NCBI RefSeq assembly: GCF_001729485.1
Contig: NZ_CP017157.1
Location: forward strand, 682,001-746,000
From: Streptomyces lydicus
GTDB lineage: Bacteria; Actinomycetota; Actinomycetes; Streptomycetales; Streptomycetaceae
Direction: 5' to 3'
DNA: 64,000 nt
Shown: positions 53,262 through 61,741 of the stretch, one piece after another
How positions within the stretch are numbered: position 1 is the stretch's first letter
Layout of the letters: each line of letters starts with the position of its first letter
Position numbers and translations under genes: made by a program
The notes under the pieces: generated by a model
Database searches by the model: none
Told to the model about the DNA's origin: nothing
What the model saw: the letters and a program-made list of their open reading frames with translations, nothing else

Positions 53262-53535
53262 GTCGCGGGCGGTGTGCCGTCATGGTCGGCGACGATCTTC
53301 GCCCGGGGGAAGGCTCCGGCATGTCCAACGGGGCGGGCCGTACCCTGCCGGGACGGCGACCCGGTCGGGCTCCCGGCCCGGCGGCCGGCCGGCCTTGATC
53401 AGGTGCCGGGAATGTGGCGAAATGTCATAGGAGATGTGTCACTTCGGGACTTAAGTCCCAAGATCCCCTGTCGTCACTGCCGAGGTGTGGTGTCTACTGG
53501 CTTCACCCAGCGCCTCATCCGTCCGGGAGGACCGC
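53262..53535 (+). promoter_or_regulatory. DevR/DosR-like box region upstream of a small membrane protein gene
   Basis: TTCGGGACTTAAGTCCCAA at 53443-53461 contains the perfect 14-bp palindrome GGGACTTAAGTCCC. It agrees with the mycobacterial DosR/DevR box (TTSGGGACTWWAGTCCCSAA) at all but one or two edge positions. It lies 77 bp before ATG 53536 on the + strand. The rest of the gap shows nothing I can name. In Streptomyces, DevR/OsdR homologues control hypoxia and stress genes. Confidence 0.6.
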
Positions 53536-53886
53536 ATGCTCCCCTCCGCATCGATTCTGCAGCAGATCGGCTTCGGCGTGCTGTTCGCGGTCGCCGTCGT
53601 TTGGGCCGTCGCGATGACCAGACTGCTGCGGCGCGGACGGTACGAGGCGGCGATGCGCCGCGACCGGCGGGAGATGCGGGAGCGCTACGGGCTGCGCGGC
53701 CCCGGCCGGCTGCCCTCCGCCGCCCCGGGCGTCTCCCCGGCGGGCGGACCGTCGTCGCCGGAGCTGCTCGGGTCGGTGCCGCGGCAGACCGGGCCGGCCG
53801 GTCCGCCCGCGGAGTGCGTGGAACTGAGCGCCGCGGAGCGCGCGGCGTTCGAGGGCCTCGTCCGGCAGCTCACCAGCCGCAGCTGA
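53536..53886 (+). CDS. Small single-pass membrane protein
   Basis: A 116-residue protein with one N-terminal membrane helix (IGFGVLFAVAVVWAVAMTRLL), then a basic stretch (RRGRYEAAMRRDRREMRERYGL), a Pro/Gly-rich linker and a short helical end (SAAERAAFEGLVRQLT). ATG 53536 follows GGGAGG. Function unknown. The DevR-like box upstream suggests control by oxygen, NO or redox state. Confidence 0.6.
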   Translation: MLPSASILQQIGFGVLFAVAVVWAVAMTRLLRRGRYEAAMRRDRREMRERYGLRGPGRLPSAAPGVSPAGGPSSPELLGSVPRQTGPAGPPAECVELSAAERAAFEGLVRQLTSRS

Positions 53887-54519
53887 TCAGCGGACCGGAC
53901 CCAGCTTCAACAGGGCCAGCGCGGCCAGCATCTGCACCGACACCGCCGCCACGGACTTCCGCGTCGGCAGGTGGTGCTGGCCGCGTATGAGCAGCACCGC
54001 GAGGACGTAGCCGAACCCCCACGTCGTCCAGGTCGCGGCCTGCACGAAGGTGGCGCCGGTCGGCAGCCAGGCGGCTATCGCCATCCGCGGCAGATCGGTC
54101 ACCCAGAACACCACGATGAACAGGCTCGCGGTCGGCGCGAAGCGGCCGGTGCCGCCGAGGGTGCGGGCAATCGCATGGGTGACCGCGCCCAGCACGAGGC
54201 TGGCGGCCAGCACACACGCCTCGGCGATCCCGGCGAGCTGCAGCGCCGCCGTACGGTCGGCCGCCCACTGGCCGGTGAACGCGTCCATCGACACCACGCC
54301 GATGCCGCCGCTGATCAACGACAGCAGCACCGCCGCGCCCCAGGCGCCGCGGTCCCGGGCCTCGTCCATGACCTCCACCGGCCGGTACCACAGCCCCAAT
54401 ATCAGCCGGTGCCACCACAGTCGGCGCCGTGGCGGGGGAGTGCGCGGGGGGCGGGGGGCCGGCTGGACGAGCGTGGGCGGTGGGGGCTTCGGAGGCCGGG
54501 AGGGGGGTGGTGCGGACAT
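53887..54519 (-). CDS. Yip1-family membrane protein
   Basis: A 210-residue protein with a Pro-rich cytoplasmic N-terminus (residues 1-35) and about five membrane segments, with the Yip1-domain opening LILGLWYRPVEVMDEARDRGAWGAA (residues 39-63), where Pro and Trp/Arg positions are typical. Function unknown in bacteria. It ends one base after the neighbouring gene on the opposite strand. Confidence 0.75.
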   Translation of the reverse strand: MSAPPPSRPPKPPPPTLVQPAPRPPRTPPPRRRLWWHRLILGLWYRPVEVMDEARDRGAWGAAVLLSLISGGIGVVSMDAFTGQWAADRTAALQLAGIAEACVLAASLVLGAVTHAIARTLGGTGRFAPTASLFIVVFWVTDLPRMAIAAWLPTGATFVQAATWTTWGFGYVLAVLLIRGQHHLPTRKSVAAVSVQMLAALALLKLGPVR

Positions 54520-54682
54520 ACGGCCGTTTCTACCACCGGCCGATCACGACCGGTGCGGGGGCGTCGAGCGGGGGTACCACCCGGTGGACCGGCAACTGCC
54601 CCGGGACGTACGCGGAGTGCGCGGTCCGGGCCCGCCGTCGCGCCGGATGTGCCCGGCCGGTTCCGGATGAGACGCTCCTTCG

Positions 54683-55399
54683 ATGACCTTGCAGACACCG
54701 GAGCACGACGAGGCGCACGGCGGCGGGCTCGGCAGCCGCCTCAACTGGCTGCGGGCCGCCGTCCTCGGCGCCAACGACGGCATCGTCTCCACCGCCGGAC
54801 TCGTCGTCGGCGTCGCCGGGGCGACCGACAACCGCGGCGCGCTGTTGACGGCGGGGCTGGCGGGCCTGCTGGCCGGCTCCCTGTCGATGGCGGCCGGCGA
54901 ATACGTGTCGGTCTCCACCCAGCGGGACTCGGAGAAGGCCGCCCTGGCCCAGGAGAAGCGGGAACTGGCCACCGAGCCGCAGGCCGAACTCGTCGAGCTG
55001 ACGCAGCTGTTGCAGGGCAAGGGACTGGAGGAGCAGCTCGCCCGGGAGGTCGCCGAGCAGCTGACCGAGCACGACGCGCTGCGCGCCCACGCGGAGGTCG
55101 AGCTGGGCATCGACCCCGACGAACTCACCAACCCGTGGCACGCGGCCGGCGCCAGCTTCCTCGCCTTCACGGTCGGCGCGCTGCTCCCGCTGCTGGCGAT
55201 CGTGCTGCCGCCGGCCGGGCAGCGGCTGTGGATCACCGTGCTGGCGGTGGTGGCCGCGCTGGCGCTGTGCGGGTGGAGCAGCGCCCGGATGGGGGCCGCG
55301 CCGGTGGGCCGGGCGGTGCTGCGGAACGTGGGCGGCGGGGTGGTGGCGATGGCCGTCACCTACGCCGCGGGGTCGGTGCTGGGAGCCGTGGGGGTCTGA
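54683..55399 (+). CDS. VIT1/CCC1-family membrane transporter
   Basis: A 238-residue protein of the vacuolar-iron-transporter type. NWLRAAVLGANDGIVSTAGL is the family's first helix with the metal-site Asp; LSMAAGEYVSVSTQRDSEKA is the second helix and loop. A cytoplasmic helical loop rich in Glu (about 75-155) is followed by three further helices. The expected role is moving Fe2+ or Mn2+ across the membrane. Confidence 0.9.
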   Translation: MTLQTPEHDEAHGGGLGSRLNWLRAAVLGANDGIVSTAGLVVGVAGATDNRGALLTAGLAGLLAGSLSMAAGEYVSVSTQRDSEKAALAQEKRELATEPQAELVELTQLLQGKGLEEQLAREVAEQLTEHDALRAHAEVELGIDPDELTNPWHAAGASFLAFTVGALLPLLAIVLPPAGQRLWITVLAVVAALALCGWSSARMGAAPVGRAVLRNVGGGVVAMAVTYAAGSVLGAVGV

Positions 55400-55421
55400 C
55401 GGGACGGCCGGTGACGGCTGC

Positions 55422-56549
55422 TCAGCCGGCGGCCGCGCCGTACAGCTCCCGGTACGACGGGAAGAGGCCGCCCGGCCCGTCGACCGTCTCCGCGGTCAGC
55501 ACGGCCCGTACCACCGCGCGGGCCAGCACGTCCGCGCCGGCCGCCAGGATCTCGTTCAGGGCGCCGGCCTCGGCGTGCACACCGAAGGCGGGGTCCGCGG
55601 GCGGCTCCTCGGCGAGCAGCGGACGGGCGCCGGTGGACAGGGCGAAGACCGTGTCGCCGTCGGAGAGCAGGTGGACCGGGCGCAGCGCGCGGGCCAGCCC
55701 GTCGTGGGCGGTACCGGCGAGCTTGTGGGTCCGGGCGCGGGTGAGCGCGGCGTCGGTGGCGACCACGGCGAGGGTGGTGTTCAGCGGCGGGTGGACGGAG
55801 GCGGCCGCGCGGGCCCTGGACGTCTCCCGGGCCGCGGCCAGCCGGCGCTGCGCGGCGGCGTGCACGTCCGCGGGCGGCGGGGTGCCGGGCCCCCGCACCG
55901 TCCGGCCGTACAGGACGCCGGTGTCCGGGTCGACCGGCGAGCCCGCGGCATTGACGGCGGCGAGCGCGGCGACGGTGACGCCGGAGGGCAGCACCGCGCT
56001 GGCGGTGCCGATGCCGCCCTTGAGGCCGCCGGCCACCGCTCCGGTGCCGGCGCCGGTGTTGCCCTCGCCGACCGGGGCGCCCGGGGCACCGGCCGCGGCG
56101 GCCTCGACGGCGGCGCGGCCCAGCGCGGCGTCCGGGCGGGCCCGCCAGTCGCCGCCGCGGCCCAGGTCGAACAGCGCGGCGGCCGGGACGACGGGCACCA
56201 CCTGCGCCGGGTCGGGCCCGACCCGGAAGCCGCGGCCGGCGTCCTCCAGCCAGCCGACGACACCGGACGCCGCGTCAAGCCCGAAGGCACTGCCGCCGGT
56301 CAGCACCACCGCCTCGATCCGCTGGACGAGGTTGCGGTGGTCCAGCGCGTCGGTCTCCCGGGTGCCGGGGCCGCCCCCGCGGACGTCGACGGCCGCGACC
56401 GCGCCGCCCTCGGGGGCGAGGACGACCGTGGTGCCGGTCAGCCGGCCGTGCCCGGTCCGCTGAGCATGGCCGACCCGCAGGCCCGGGACGTCGGTCAGGG
56501 CGTCCCGCGGACCCGCGGGGTGCGGCCCGGCGGCGGCCCGCTCAGTAAT
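55422..56549 (-). CDS. P1 (DmpA/BapA-type) peptidase, start codon unclear
   Basis: An N-terminal-nucleophile hydrolase of the S58/P1 family. Family sequence runs from DALTDVPGLRVGHAQRTG (about 56504) through VLTGGSAFGLDAASGVVGWLE to the self-cleavage region and the C-terminus. The first ATG, GTG or TTG in frame is GTG 56309, inside the conserved VVLTGGSAFG, so a protein starting there would lack about 65 conserved residues. The open frame extends to about 56549, where the only non-standard candidates are ATT 56549 (overlapping the upstream gene's stop) and CTG 56498. Possible explanations are a rare start codon or a sequencing error. I list the full homologous extent. It likely follows the ErfK gene in one operon. 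Confidence 0.75.
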   Translation of the reverse strand: MTERAAAGPHPAGPRDALTDVPGLRVGHAQRTGHGRLTGTTVVLAPEGGAVAAVDVRGGGPGTRETDALDHRNLVQRIEAVVLTGGSAFGLDAASGVVGWLEDAGRGFRVGPDPAQVVPVVPAAALFDLGRGGDWRARPDAALGRAAVEAAAAGAPGAPVGEGNTGAGTGAVAGGLKGGIGTASAVLPSGVTVAALAAVNAAGSPVDPDTGVLYGRTVRGPGTPPPADVHAAAQRRLAAARETSRARAAASVHPPLNTTLAVVATDAALTRARTHKLAGTAHDGLARALRPVHLLSDGDTVFALSTGARPLLAEEPPADPAFGVHAEAGALNEILAAGADVLARAVVRAVLTAETVDGPGGLFPSYRELYGAAAG

Positions 56550-57375
56550 CGGCCGGCCCCATCACGACGACCGGGTGCAGGTCGGGATCGAGGGTGCGCA
56601 GCAGCTGCCGCATCACCTTGGGCTTGAGGCTCACACAGCCCTGGGTCGGGCCGTCGTGGTCGACGTGCAGCCAGACGCCGCCGCCCTTGGCGGCGCCCCA
56701 GGGGCGCCGCGGGTCCAGCGGGGAGGAGCCCGGTTCCCGGTTGTAGTTGATGGCGATGACGTAGTCGAAGGCGCCGGCCAGCGGCTCGCCCTCCACGCCG
56801 GTGCCGTCGGCGACGAAGCTGTCGTTGTGGTCGTAGGGGAGCTTGGTGCCGTCGGGCGCGGGCAGCCGGCCGCCGGCGTCCGTGAGGGAGTAGACCCCGA
56901 TGGGGGAGCGCAGGTCGCCGTAGTGGTGGTCGTCGGTCCAGCCGTGCGCGGCGTTGTGCGCGGCCCAGGTGGGGCCCGGCTCCCAGTCGTCCGAGTCCTC
57001 CTCACGGGTGTACAGCACGACCCGGGACTCGAACGAGTCCATGTCCTTGCCGGTGACGACCAGGACCTGCCGGCTGTCGGCAGGTATCCGCTTGCGGACC
57101 TCGTCGCTGAGGCCGGGAATCGGCCGGTCGGTGGCCGGGCCGCGTGCGGCGTTCGGGGCGGATTTGGGCGCGACGGCGGGAGTCCGTGGCGTGTCCGGGC
57201 CGGAAGCCGTCGCGGACGTGGTGCTCTTGGCGTCGGTCCGGACGTCGTGGTCGTCACCCGAGGCCGGCCACGCCCACAGGGCGGTGCCGACCAGGGTGGA
57301 GAGGGCGAGACCACTCACGGCCTTGCTGCGCCGGGACAGTCTCGTCCGTGCGCGGGACTGGGCGTGGCGGGCCAT
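56542..57375 (-). CDS. Secreted L,D-transpeptidase-like (YkuD/ErfK) protein
   Basis: A 277-residue exported protein. The signal peptide is in residues 1-40 (SKAVSGLALSTLVGTALWAW), followed by a Ser/Thr/Pro-rich spacer. The YkuD-like catalytic domain (about 120-277) ends with VWLHVDHDGPTQGCVSL, where His, Thr and Cys form the site; this branch has TQGC rather than SHGC. ATG 57375 is chosen because GAGGAG precedes it and the signal peptide starts there. Its stop overlaps the presumed start of the P1 peptidase gene. Confidence 0.85.
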   Translation of the reverse strand: MARHAQSRARTRLSRRSKAVSGLALSTLVGTALWAWPASGDDHDVRTDAKSTTSATASGPDTPRTPAVAPKSAPNAARGPATDRPIPGLSDEVRKRIPADSRQVLVVTGKDMDSFESRVVLYTREEDSDDWEPGPTWAAHNAAHGWTDDHHYGDLRSPIGVYSLTDAGGRLPAPDGTKLPYDHNDSFVADGTGVEGEPLAGAFDYVIAINYNREPGSSPLDPRRPWGAAKGGGVWLHVDHDGPTQGCVSLKPKVMRQLLRTLDPDLHPVVVMGPADY

Positions 57376-57809
57376 GGCTGGCGTCTCCTCCAGGTACGGA
57401 CGGCGGTCGGCCCCCGGGGCCTCCCGTAGGAGTCCCCCTGTCATAAAAAGGGCAATCTGCACCCTACCGCTTCTGCACCAGCGCGCCTCCGGTGGCCTCC
57501 GTGAACCGTGGGGAACAGGAGCACGAAGCGAGAAGAAGTGCGGCCCATCGGTGGGCAATTGACGGCCATTCGGCGGCGGCGGGGGCCCTACGGAGGCGCC
57601 GCCGCCCCGGTGACGTGCCCTTTCCCGGCGGGGCGGGAAGATGGCCGAATCTGATGCGGGATCAGCGCGGTTCGACACCCTGTACGGCCGTTCGGCACGC
57701 TTACGGGGGACCGGACGGGGCCCGGCCGGCCGTATCCGACGGCGTGTCCCGCGACCCGCACGGGTCCGGACTGCCCGGGACGGGTGACGGCACGCCGGCC
57801 CGCCCCGCC
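57376..57809. other. 434-bp intergenic stretch
   Basis: This lies between the start of the L,D-transpeptidase-like gene and the end of the LtrA gene, both on the minus strand. The part next to 57440 is AT-richer (TCATAAAAAGGGCAATC) and is the probable promoter of the transpeptidase gene. I see no ORF, repeat or strong hairpin in the rest. Confidence 0.5.
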
Positions 57810-58967
57810 CTACTGCTCCAGAGCGGTGCCCTGACGGGCCGTAAGGGTGACACCCGCCCCGACCGTCGCGGCGGCCACCAGACCGGCCGCCGGCACCGCC
57901 CAGGCCCCCGCGAAGGTGCACGCCAGCACCAGCACCGACGACACCGGCAGCACCAGGTGCTGCGCCAGGCCGCGCTTGTGATGGCGGGAATGGATCAGCC
58001 ACACGGTGAACATGAACAGCGCGGCCGGCACGGTGACGCAGGCGCCCGCCGCCGACGCCGACAGCTGCGCCTTGCCGAACGCCTGCTCCACCGCCACCTC
58101 GATGCCCGCCCCGACCGCGGCCGCCGAGCAGAACACCAGGTAGTGGCCGTAGCCCCACAGGAACGCCTGCCGGTTCGAGCGCAGATGCAGATGGATGGGA
58201 ACGGCAAAGTAGATCCAGTACGCCGCGAACACCACCAGCAGCCCCCCGCCCGCCAGCGGCAGCAGCGTGCCCAGCTCATCGCTCTCGTCCAACGCCGACT
58301 GCACCGCCACGGTGGCCGCCGCGATCGTCTCGCCCAGCACGATGATGGTGAACAGCCCGTACCGCTCCGCGATGTGATGCGGATGCCAGGAAGTCCGGTG
58401 CGAGCGCTCGGCCAGCGCCGGCACGGCCAGCTCCATCAGCCCCACCACCACGAACACCCCCAGCACGTCGCCCTCGGGCAGGAGCAGCAGCCCCAGCCAG
58501 CCGACCTGGCAGACCGTCACCCCCAGGGCGTAGCCCAGCGCGGTGCGCCGCTCGGCGCCCCGGCTGCCGCGCGCGGCCCGCAGCCACTGGGTGACCATCG
58601 CCAGCCGCATCACCAGGAACCCGCACCACACGACGGTGAAGTCGCCGGCGGCGAAGGCGCGCGGCACCCCCGCCGCCAGGATCAGCACCCCCACGATCTG
58701 GACCAGCGTCACCAGCCGGTACGGCGGGTCGTCGATGTCGTACGCCGAGGCGAACCAGCTGAAGTTCATCCAGGCCCACCAGACGGCGAAGAACAGCATC
58801 AGATAGCCGGAGACGCCGTGCCCCCAGTGGCCCCCGGCCAGTGCGTGCGCCAGCTGCCGGCCGGCCTGGGCGACCGCCACGACGAAGCACAGGTCGAAGA
58901 AGAGCTCCAGCGGGGTCGCGGTGCGATGCGCCTCGTCACGGCGGCGCGCCCGCATGACGTCCGGCAC
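57810..58967 (-). CDS. Low-temperature-requirement A (LtrA)-family membrane protein
   Basis: A 385-residue membrane protein with about ten hydrophobic helices. The family start is TPLELFFDLCFVVAVAQ, and WWAWMNFSWFASAYDIDD and ERYGLFTIIVLGETIAA are LtrA signatures. The function of the family is unknown, though it was named for growth at low temperature in Listeria. GTG 58967 is chosen because AGGAG lies 6 nt upstream; ATG 58955 is an alternative. Confidence 0.88.
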   Translation of the reverse strand: MPDVMRARRRDEAHRTATPLELFFDLCFVVAVAQAGRQLAHALAGGHWGHGVSGYLMLFFAVWWAWMNFSWFASAYDIDDPPYRLVTLVQIVGVLILAAGVPRAFAAGDFTVVWCGFLVMRLAMVTQWLRAARGSRGAERRTALGYALGVTVCQVGWLGLLLLPEGDVLGVFVVVGLMELAVPALAERSHRTSWHPHHIAERYGLFTIIVLGETIAAATVAVQSALDESDELGTLLPLAGGGLLVVFAAYWIYFAVPIHLHLRSNRQAFLWGYGHYLVFCSAAAVGAGIEVAVEQAFGKAQLSASAAGACVTVPAALFMFTVWLIHSRHHKRGLAQHLVLPVSSVLVLACTFAGAWAVPAAGLVAAATVGAGVTLTARQGTALEQ

Positions 58968-59070
58968 CTCGGCTCCTCTCGTCGGCCCGGCGGGGCGGCC
59001 CTCAGTACAACGCGGGCGGGCCGTGCCGCCCATGAGGGAGCGCGGTGTGTCGTCCGGCGGGGCCCGCCGG

Positions 59071-60102
59071 CTACTCGGCGACCGCCTCCACCACCGACGG
59101 GAACGCGGACGTCGGCAGCACCCGCGTCAGCCGGAAACGGCACGCCGACAGCAGCGTCGCGAACTCCTCCGCGGTCCGCTCCCGCCCGTCGGCCACCACC
59201 ATCATCGCGACGTCCAGGGTCTTGCCGAAGTGCGGCGCGTTGCCCGGCGGCAGCACCGCGTCGACGAGCAGCAGCCGGCTGCCCACCGCCATCGCCGTAC
59301 GGCAGTTCCGCAGAATGCGCCGGCAGTCCTCGTCCGACCAGTCGTGCAGCACGTGCTTGAGCACGTAGACGTCCCCGCCCGGCGGCACCGACACGAAGAA
59401 ATCGCCCTCCTCGGTGCGCCAGCGGCCCTTCAACCCGTCGCCGTCCAGCAGGTGGTGGGCCAGCGGCGGCGCCTGGTCGAACAGCACCCCGGTCAGTTCC
59501 GGACGGCGGCGCAGCACGGCCCGCAGCAGACCGCCGCGGCCACCGCCGACGTCCACGACCGTGCCGGTCCCGGGAAAGGGCCAGGCGTCCGCCACCGCCT
59601 CGTCCACCGGCGCGGACAGCGACGCCATCCCGTCGTCGAAGAGCCGCCGGGCGGCCGGGTCCGCCAGCAGGTGCTCGAAGAGCGGCGCCCCCAGGGTCCG
59701 CTCGAAGGACGGCTCGCCGTGCCGCACGGCGTCCGGCAGCGCGGCCGAGGTCCGCAGGAACATCTCGTCGGTCATCATCAGCACCGCCGGGTGCAGCGAG
59801 TCGGGCACGTCGGTACGCAGCGGTCCGGCGGCCGGCGTCAGCCGGTAGGCGCCCGAGGAGTCCTCCCGGAAAAGGCCCCGGGTGGCGAGGTAGCGCAGCA
59901 CCCGACGCAGGTGCGGGGCGTGGGTGCCGGTCGCGGCGGCCAGCTGCTCGGCCGTGCGCGGGCCCCCGGAGAGGTGGTCGGCTATCCGGTGCAGGGCGAC
60001 GGTGCGCAGCGCCGCGGAAAAGAGATGGCCCATGGCCTGGTCCATCAGATGCGTGGTGAGGTCGCGCGGCTCGCCGTTCGGTCGGTGGGGTGAAGTGGCC
60101 AA
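59071..60102 (-). CDS. SAM-dependent O-methyltransferase (hydroxyneurosporene/TcmN type)
   Basis: A 343-residue methyltransferase. An N-terminal winged-helix dimerisation domain (HLSGGPRTAEQLAAATGTHA, LRRVLRYLATRGLF) is followed by the SAM-binding domain, with motif I VVDVGGGRGGLLRAVL and the acidic VLFDQAPPL, and a catalytic His/Asp region in LKHVLHDWSDEDC. The substrate is probably a phenol or enol, but it is not readable. TTG 60102 is the chosen start because GGAGG lies 7 nt upstream; GTG 60210 would add a low-complexity extension. It is not next to the AmCP cluster. Confidence 0.85.
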   Translation of the reverse strand: MATSPHRPNGEPRDLTTHLMDQAMGHLFSAALRTVALHRIADHLSGGPRTAEQLAAATGTHAPHLRRVLRYLATRGLFREDSSGAYRLTPAAGPLRTDVPDSLHPAVLMMTDEMFLRTSAALPDAVRHGEPSFERTLGAPLFEHLLADPAARRLFDDGMASLSAPVDEAVADAWPFPGTGTVVDVGGGRGGLLRAVLRRRPELTGVLFDQAPPLAHHLLDGDGLKGRWRTEEGDFFVSVPPGGDVYVLKHVLHDWSDEDCRRILRNCRTAMAVGSRLLLVDAVLPPGNAPHFGKTLDVAMMVVADGRERTAEEFATLLSACRFRLTRVLPTSAFPSVVEAVAE

Positions 60103-60291
60103 CGTCGGCCTCCGGTCCTCGGCTCGGGCCTGCCAGCGCCACGGCTCGCAGGCGGGTCGAGCCACGGTTGCAGCAGCGGGCCGCGGTGTCACGGACGGTG
60201 CTGCGGGCAACCGCCAAGTCCGGCCAGCAAAGGCCCGACCGGCACGGTGGCAGGCTCGAAGCCCGCCCGCCGTTCATGGTCGAATGCGCGT

Positions 60292-61602
60292 ATGAGCGAC
60301 AGTGACACGACCGGAAACACCGCCCCCGCGGCCGCCCCCGACTCCGCCCCCACCGCCGTCCTCGCCCCGCTCGACGACCGCCTCGACGACCTCGTGGCGC
60401 TCTACGAGGACCTCCACCGCCACCCCGAGCTCGGCTTCGAGGAGACCCGCACCGCCGCCGAGGCCGCCCGCCGGCTGACCCGCAGCGGCTACGACGTCAC
60501 CACCGGCATCGCCGGCACCGGCGTCGCCGGCGTCCTGCGCAACGGCCCCGGCCCGGTGGTGCTGCTGCGCGCCGACATGGACGCGCTGCCCGTCACCGAG
60601 GACTCCGGCCTGCCGTACGCCTCCACGGTCCCCGGCCGGATGCACGCCTGTGGCCACGACGTGCACGTCACCTGCCTGCTGGGCGCCGCCGACCTGCTCG
60701 CCGCCGGCCGCGCGCACTGGTCCGGCACACTGATCGCCCTCTTCCAGCCCGCCGAGGAGATCGGCAGCGGCGCCCGCGCGCTGATCGACGCCGGCCTCTA
60801 CGACAAGGACCTGGTGCCCACGCCCGACGTGGTGCTGGCCCAGCACGTCGCCCCGTTCGGCGCCGGCCTGATCGCGTACTGCCCGGGCGCCTGCATGGCC
60901 GCCGCCGACAGCCTGCAGATCACCTTCCACGGCACCGGCGGCCACGGCTCCCGCCCCGAGACCACCACCGACCCGATCCTCATGGCGGCATCCTTCGTCC
61001 AGCGGGTGCAGTCCGTGGTGTCCCGCGAAGTCGCCCCCAAGGACCGCGTCGTGGTCACCGTCGGCTCCTTCCAGGCCGGCGAGAGCGCCAACGTCATCCC
61101 CGACCGGGCCGTCGTACGGCTCAGCGTCCGCACCTTCGACGAGACCGTCCGCACCGCCGTGCTCGCCGCCATCGACCGCATCGCCCGCGCCGAGGCCGCC
61201 GCCTCCGGGGCCGGCCGCGACCCGGAGACCGAGTTCCTCGACTCGTTCCCCGTCACCGTCAACGACGCCGACACCCTCGGCGCGGTCAACGAGGAATTCA
61301 CCCAACTCTTCGGCGAGCAACGGCTGTTCGCCTACGAGCCGGCCACCGGCAGCGAGGACGCCGGCCTCCTGGCGACCGCCGCCGGAGCCCCGCTCTACTA
61401 CTGGTGGCTCGGCGGATGGGACCCGGAGGAATTCCACACCGCCCTCGCCGCCGGCCGGCTGGCCCAGGACATCCCCTCCAACCACTCCCCGCGCTTCGCC
61501 CCGGTGCCCCGGCCGACCCTCACCATGGGCGTCCAGGCCCTCACGGCGGGGGCGCTCAACCAGCTGGGAAAGGGGACGGGGGACGCGACGGAAACCGGCT
61601 GA
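60292..61602 (+). CDS. M20-family amidohydrolase (hippurate hydrolase/IAA-amino acid hydrolase type)
   Basis: A 436-residue metallohydrolase. RHPELGFEETRTA is the family start, and the metal ligands are in MHACGHDVHV, LFQPAEEIGSGA and LAQHVAP; GGHGSRPETTTDP is the lid-domain His. A C-terminal SEDAGLL region completes the site. It should cleave an N-acyl or amino-acid amide; the exact substrate is unknown. It is unrelated in position to the cluster's LysK-type M20 domain. Confidence 0.9.
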   Translation: MSDSDTTGNTAPAAAPDSAPTAVLAPLDDRLDDLVALYEDLHRHPELGFEETRTAAEAARRLTRSGYDVTTGIAGTGVAGVLRNGPGPVVLLRADMDALPVTEDSGLPYASTVPGRMHACGHDVHVTCLLGAADLLAAGRAHWSGTLIALFQPAEEIGSGARALIDAGLYDKDLVPTPDVVLAQHVAPFGAGLIAYCPGACMAAADSLQITFHGTGGHGSRPETTTDPILMAASFVQRVQSVVSREVAPKDRVVVTVGSFQAGESANVIPDRAVVRLSVRTFDETVRTAVLAAIDRIARAEAAASGAGRDPETEFLDSFPVTVNDADTLGAVNEEFTQLFGEQRLFAYEPATGSEDAGLLATAAGAPLYYWWLGGWDPEEFHTALAAGRLAQDIPSNHSPRFAPVPRPTLTMGVQALTAGALNQLGKGTGDATETG

Positions 61603-61741
61603 CACCGCCGGTTGACCTTGTCCTTGGGGGAAGGCCCAGCATCGGCAGGGCCGGGCCGTCCTGACGCCCGGTACGAGGAAGAACAGACGGCCCGGACCGT
61701 ACGGGACGGCCGGACCACCGGACGCCGGAAGGAGGCGCGGC

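Noticed and set aside
59071..60102. O-methyltransferase as part of the AmCP cluster
   Set aside because: It is 25 kb away, on the other strand, and separated by core genes such as hrdD and the fructose operon.
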